Source: a virus
Virus record (IMG/VR): IMGVR_UViG_3300045257_000212
Span: 1 to 45,031 of that record
Reading direction: 5' to 3' (one strand)
DNA length: 45,031 nucleotides
Shown: piece after piece, positions 42,887-45,031 of the stretch
How the letters are laid out: every line of letters begins with the position of its first letter
Position numbering within the stretch: position 1 is the first letter of the stretch
Position numbers and translations under genes: made by a program
Notes under the pieces: generated by a model
Seen by the model: the letters and a program-made list of their open reading frames with translations, nothing else
The model's database searches: none
Told to the model about the DNA's origin: nothing

Positions 42887-44784
42887 GGGGCACTCCGTTT
42901 CTCATGTCCGGCTGGACGAACGGGCTGAACACCATCAGCAACCCGTACCTTGTCGAGCAGAACGAGTCCCGGGACTGTCTCAACGTCGTATCGACCGAGC
43001 GTGGCGCGATACGCAAGCGCTACGGCTCCGAACAGTTCCTCAAAGGCGCAGAACTCGCCAAGGTCTCTGCTGTCACGCTGACGACAATGTTCCCGTGCCT
43101 GATCAGCGGGACACGGTATCTGATCGTTGCGGGTGGTGGGAAGATCTGGTCGGTCACAATGGCGGGCGTCGTAGCGGAAATCGGCAAAGGTTTCAACGCG
43201 ACCGCCCGCTGGTCGATAGTGCAGGCCCCTAAATCCACGGCTGTCGGCTCTCAGGGTCCGATCTACCTGGTCAACGGGGTGGATGCGCCCCAGACGTGGA
43301 CGGGGACGGGGGAAGTCAAAGAATGGAAAGGGCTGGGTTCCGCGCAGAAACCCAAAGACGGGGAAATCGTCGCGCATACGAACCTGTTGAAGTCGGCGGA
43401 AGCGAAATTCTTCGAATCGGACATCGGCCTGTGGGTCGAATTCGCCGCCGAACAGACCGTGCTGGGGGAAGGCGGCACGGAAGTCAAAATCAAGCGGGCT
43501 GAGATCGAAGCGATCACGCCCACCCACGAAGCCGTTCTGGCGTTGCCGGGGGAAAATGGGTGGAAGGAAACGAAAGCCACCCTCGAATTCACGTTGGAAC
43601 GGAACTTCTACGAAAAAGGCGAACACGTCCCGAACGGCCAGTACATGATCTTCTTCGGAAACCGGATCTGGATGACGGGAATCAAAGAAGACCAGTCTGC
43701 GGTCTGGTTCAGCGAACTCACCAGCATCGGGGAAGGCGGCGCCCAGGCCGACCCGAGCCAGTGGCCGAACACGAACGTCGCGCGCTTCGATGCCTCGGAC
43801 GAAAACCCGATCATGGCGATAGGCCACGTTGGTCCGTACATCTTGGTCTTCAAGGAGGAAAAGCTGTGGGCGATCCACGACATCAACACGGGGGCCAACC
43901 GTAGGATCAGTACGAGCATCGGGTGTATCGCGCACCGTAGCGTCGTCGAGAGCCCGCACGGCACGTTCTTCTTGACGAAGGATTCCGGGGTCTATCTGAC
44001 CAATGGTTCTACGGTTACGGAGATGTCCTATCTGGTGCGCCCGACGATCCTTGGCCTGAATCCGGCGCAACGGGAAAACGTGGCTGGAGTGTATTTCGAC
44101 AACCACTACTACGTGTCCTTCGCCTCGGCGACCAGTTCGGAAAACAACAAAACGCTCGACTATGATCTGGTCCTGAAATCCTGGTGGCTGCACGATCTCG
44201 CGGGACCGTGCTGGGCGCTACAGGAGCCCTCATCCGGCAAGGAGACGCTGTTTCTTCTCCCCAAGGGGTCCGGGAAGGGGATAGCGGAAGCGTTCAAGGA
44301 AGGCATCTACACGGACCTCGGTTCCAACTACACGGGCAACGGTCTGATGGGCGCGTATTTCCTGACGAACTGGGAATCGTTCGCCTACTACATCTTCCGC
44401 CACCGGGTTCATGCGCCGTTCTTGAAGAAGCGGATCCGCCAGATCTTCTTCAACGGGGAAGGCCAGATCGTGCCGGCGGTGTTCAAGGACTTCACGCAGT
44501 CGGAAACCCAACTCGCAGCAGTAGTTGGGAACGAAGAACAGTACAACGTGAAAGTTCCTACGAACTTCGCCTCGGGGGCTGAATCGTGGGCGGAAGGCGA
44601 AGGCAGGTGGGCGAAAGAAGTCGAAGGTGCCGAAGCGACCTGGGGCGGCGAAACTGAAGTTGGACAGGCTCGCATCTACAGTCCGGGTGTCGCGTTCAAC
44701 TGGAGTGTGGGTTGGGGGAACAACAGCGCGGAACCCTTCGTTGTAGATTCGTTCACGTATTTCGCCCAGTTCCGCAAGTCGTAG
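42883..44784 (+). CDS. Tail nozzle/beta-propeller-like tail protein
   Basis: This 633-residue protein starts at GTG 42883 (GTGA overlap). The N-terminus has GWTNGLNTISNPYLVEQNES followed by repeated blade-like beta strands: RYLIVAGGGKIWSV, GPIYLVNGVDAPQTW, FFGNRIWMTGIK, GPYILVFKEEKLWAI, GTFFLTKDSGVYLTNGS, NHYYVSFASA. This is the pattern of podovirus nozzle proteins (T7 gp12-like, P22 gp10-like). The C-terminal region is mixed and ends with WG-type repeats. GAA/AAA-rich and GAG/AAG-rich stretches alternate within the gene. Confidence 0.75.
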   Translation: MRGTPFLMSGWTNGLNTISNPYLVEQNESRDCLNVVSTERGAIRKRYGSEQFLKGAELAKVSAVTLTTMFPCLISGTRYLIVAGGGKIWSVTMAGVVAEIGKGFNATARWSIVQAPKSTAVGSQGPIYLVNGVDAPQTWTGTGEVKEWKGLGSAQKPKDGEIVAHTNLLKSAEAKFFESDIGLWVEFAAEQTVLGEGGTEVKIKRAEIEAITPTHEAVLALPGENGWKETKATLEFTLERNFYEKGEHVPNGQYMIFFGNRIWMTGIKEDQSAVWFSELTSIGEGGAQADPSQWPNTNVARFDASDENPIMAIGHVGPYILVFKEEKLWAIHDINTGANRRISTSIGCIAHRSVVESPHGTFFLTKDSGVYLTNGSTVTEMSYLVRPTILGLNPAQRENVAGVYFDNHYYVSFASATSSENNKTLDYDLVLKSWWLHDLAGPCWALQEPSSGKETLFLLPKGSGKGIAEAFKEGIYTDLGSNYTGNGLMGAYFLTNWESFAYYIFRHRVHAPFLKKRIRQIFFNGEGQIVPAVFKDFTQSETQLAAVVGNEEQYNVKVPTNFASGAESWAEGEGRWAKEVEGAEATWGGETEVGQARIYSPGVAFNWSVGWGNNSAEPFVVDSFTYFAQFRKS

Positions 44785-44795
44785 AGGAGGCTTAG

Positions 44796-45031
44796 ATGAC
44801 AAGCATCAGTCTTGAAGTTCCCGTGGTGGGAGCCAAAAATACTACCGAGGAGCCCAAGGTGGGCAACTCGATCAAAAAAACCGAAGAATTCATCAACGGG
44901 GCGAACCTCGACGGCACCACGAACATCAAAGCCGAAGGGATCGCTGAAGCGAACCTTACGGCTGCGGTCGTCACAAAGCTCAACCAGAAATCCTCGGGGC
45001 TGGAACTCAAAAAACAGGCCGGCTCACTGAC
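44796..45031 (+). CDS. Tail fibre-like protein, 5' part (continues at base 1)
   Basis: The ATG at 44796 follows GAGGAGG with six bases spacing. The first 78 codons (MTSISLEVPVVGAKNTTEEP onward; NIKAEGIAEANLTAAVVTKL) resemble phage appendage N-termini that attach to the tail. No stop occurs before the window edge. Joined across the shared 5-base end, the frame continues at base 1 to 534. It is probably the first fibre after the nozzle gene. Confidence 0.8.
   Translation, partial: MTSISLEVPVVGAKNTTEEPKVGNSIKKTEEFINGANLDGTTNIKAEGIAEANLTAAVVTKLNQKSSGLELKKQAGSL

Noticed and set aside
42814-44193. 459-codon open frame on the minus strand
   Set aside because: It lies antisense to the nozzle gene, whose beta-repeat protein is convincing. 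The minus-strand product is Arg/Phe/Asp-rich, as expected from reading GC-rich codons backwards, and lacks a ribosome site.

Overview
The window looks like a complete or nearly complete genome of a small tailed phage. The last five bases (ctgac) equal the first five. If they are collapsed, the reading frame open at the right edge (from 44796) runs on without a stop to 534, giving one 254-residue tail-fibre-like protein. This is what a circular or circularly permuted assembly of about 45,026 unique bases, cut inside a gene, would show. I recognise a terminase large subunit, portal, scaffold, major capsid protein, an adaptor-like protein, a beta-propeller-like tail protein and fibres, but no tape measure, sheath or tail-tube gene. 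This points to a podovirus-like virion. The DNA is visibly GC-rich. Promoters of the form TTGAC(N)-17-TAGG(N)T, several -10 boxes lying 5-7 nt before a start codon (leaderless mRNAs) and an Rpf-like lytic domain suggest an actinobacterial or other high-GC Gram-positive host. The host is an inference.

Layout. Segment 26644-45031 continuing to 1-6613 is the rightward head and tail region: an XRE regulator behind a GATTCA repeat array, terminase, small paralogous beta proteins, portal (in two frames), scaffold, capsid, adaptor, tail, fibres and internal virion proteins. Two minus-strand HNH endonuclease genes (31950-32459, 40282-40878) are inserted in it. Segment 6606-7426 is a minus-strand chain of tiny overlapping genes with its own promoter. 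Segment 7408-11985 is a rightward lysis/late cassette: transglycosylase, coiled-coil membrane proteins, M23-fold protein, holin-like protein and papain-fold protein. Segment 11982-15146 is mixed: a small minus gene, an Rpf-like lytic domain, a secreted collagen-like pair, SSB, terminators and divergent promoters. Segment 15147-25054 is the rightward early region of mostly overlapping genes: ERF annealing protein, RecB-type nuclease, HNH, DUF4326, Hjc-like resolvase, HTH proteins, ASCH and GIY-YIG. Segment 25096-26263 holds a small leftward regulatory-looking cluster and one rightward gene.

How it works together. No polymerase, primase, helicase or integrase is visible, so replication would rely on the host replisome plus phage SSB, ERF, nuclease and resolvase. 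Early transcription appears to start from a cluster of strong sigma70-like promoters at 14979-15720. One of these is covered by a perfect inverted repeat and followed within 80 bases by a terminator (candidate small RNA). The most unusual signals are: two paralogous genes whose only well-placed start codons are ATC and ATA; a portal split by a +1 shift at TTC-TGA-C; leaderless transcription units, including a 14-codon mini-gene; domain-scale switching between GAA/AAA and GAG/AAG codons; a structured leader at 18797-18890; and an HNH gene that has cut off a neighbouring structural gene.
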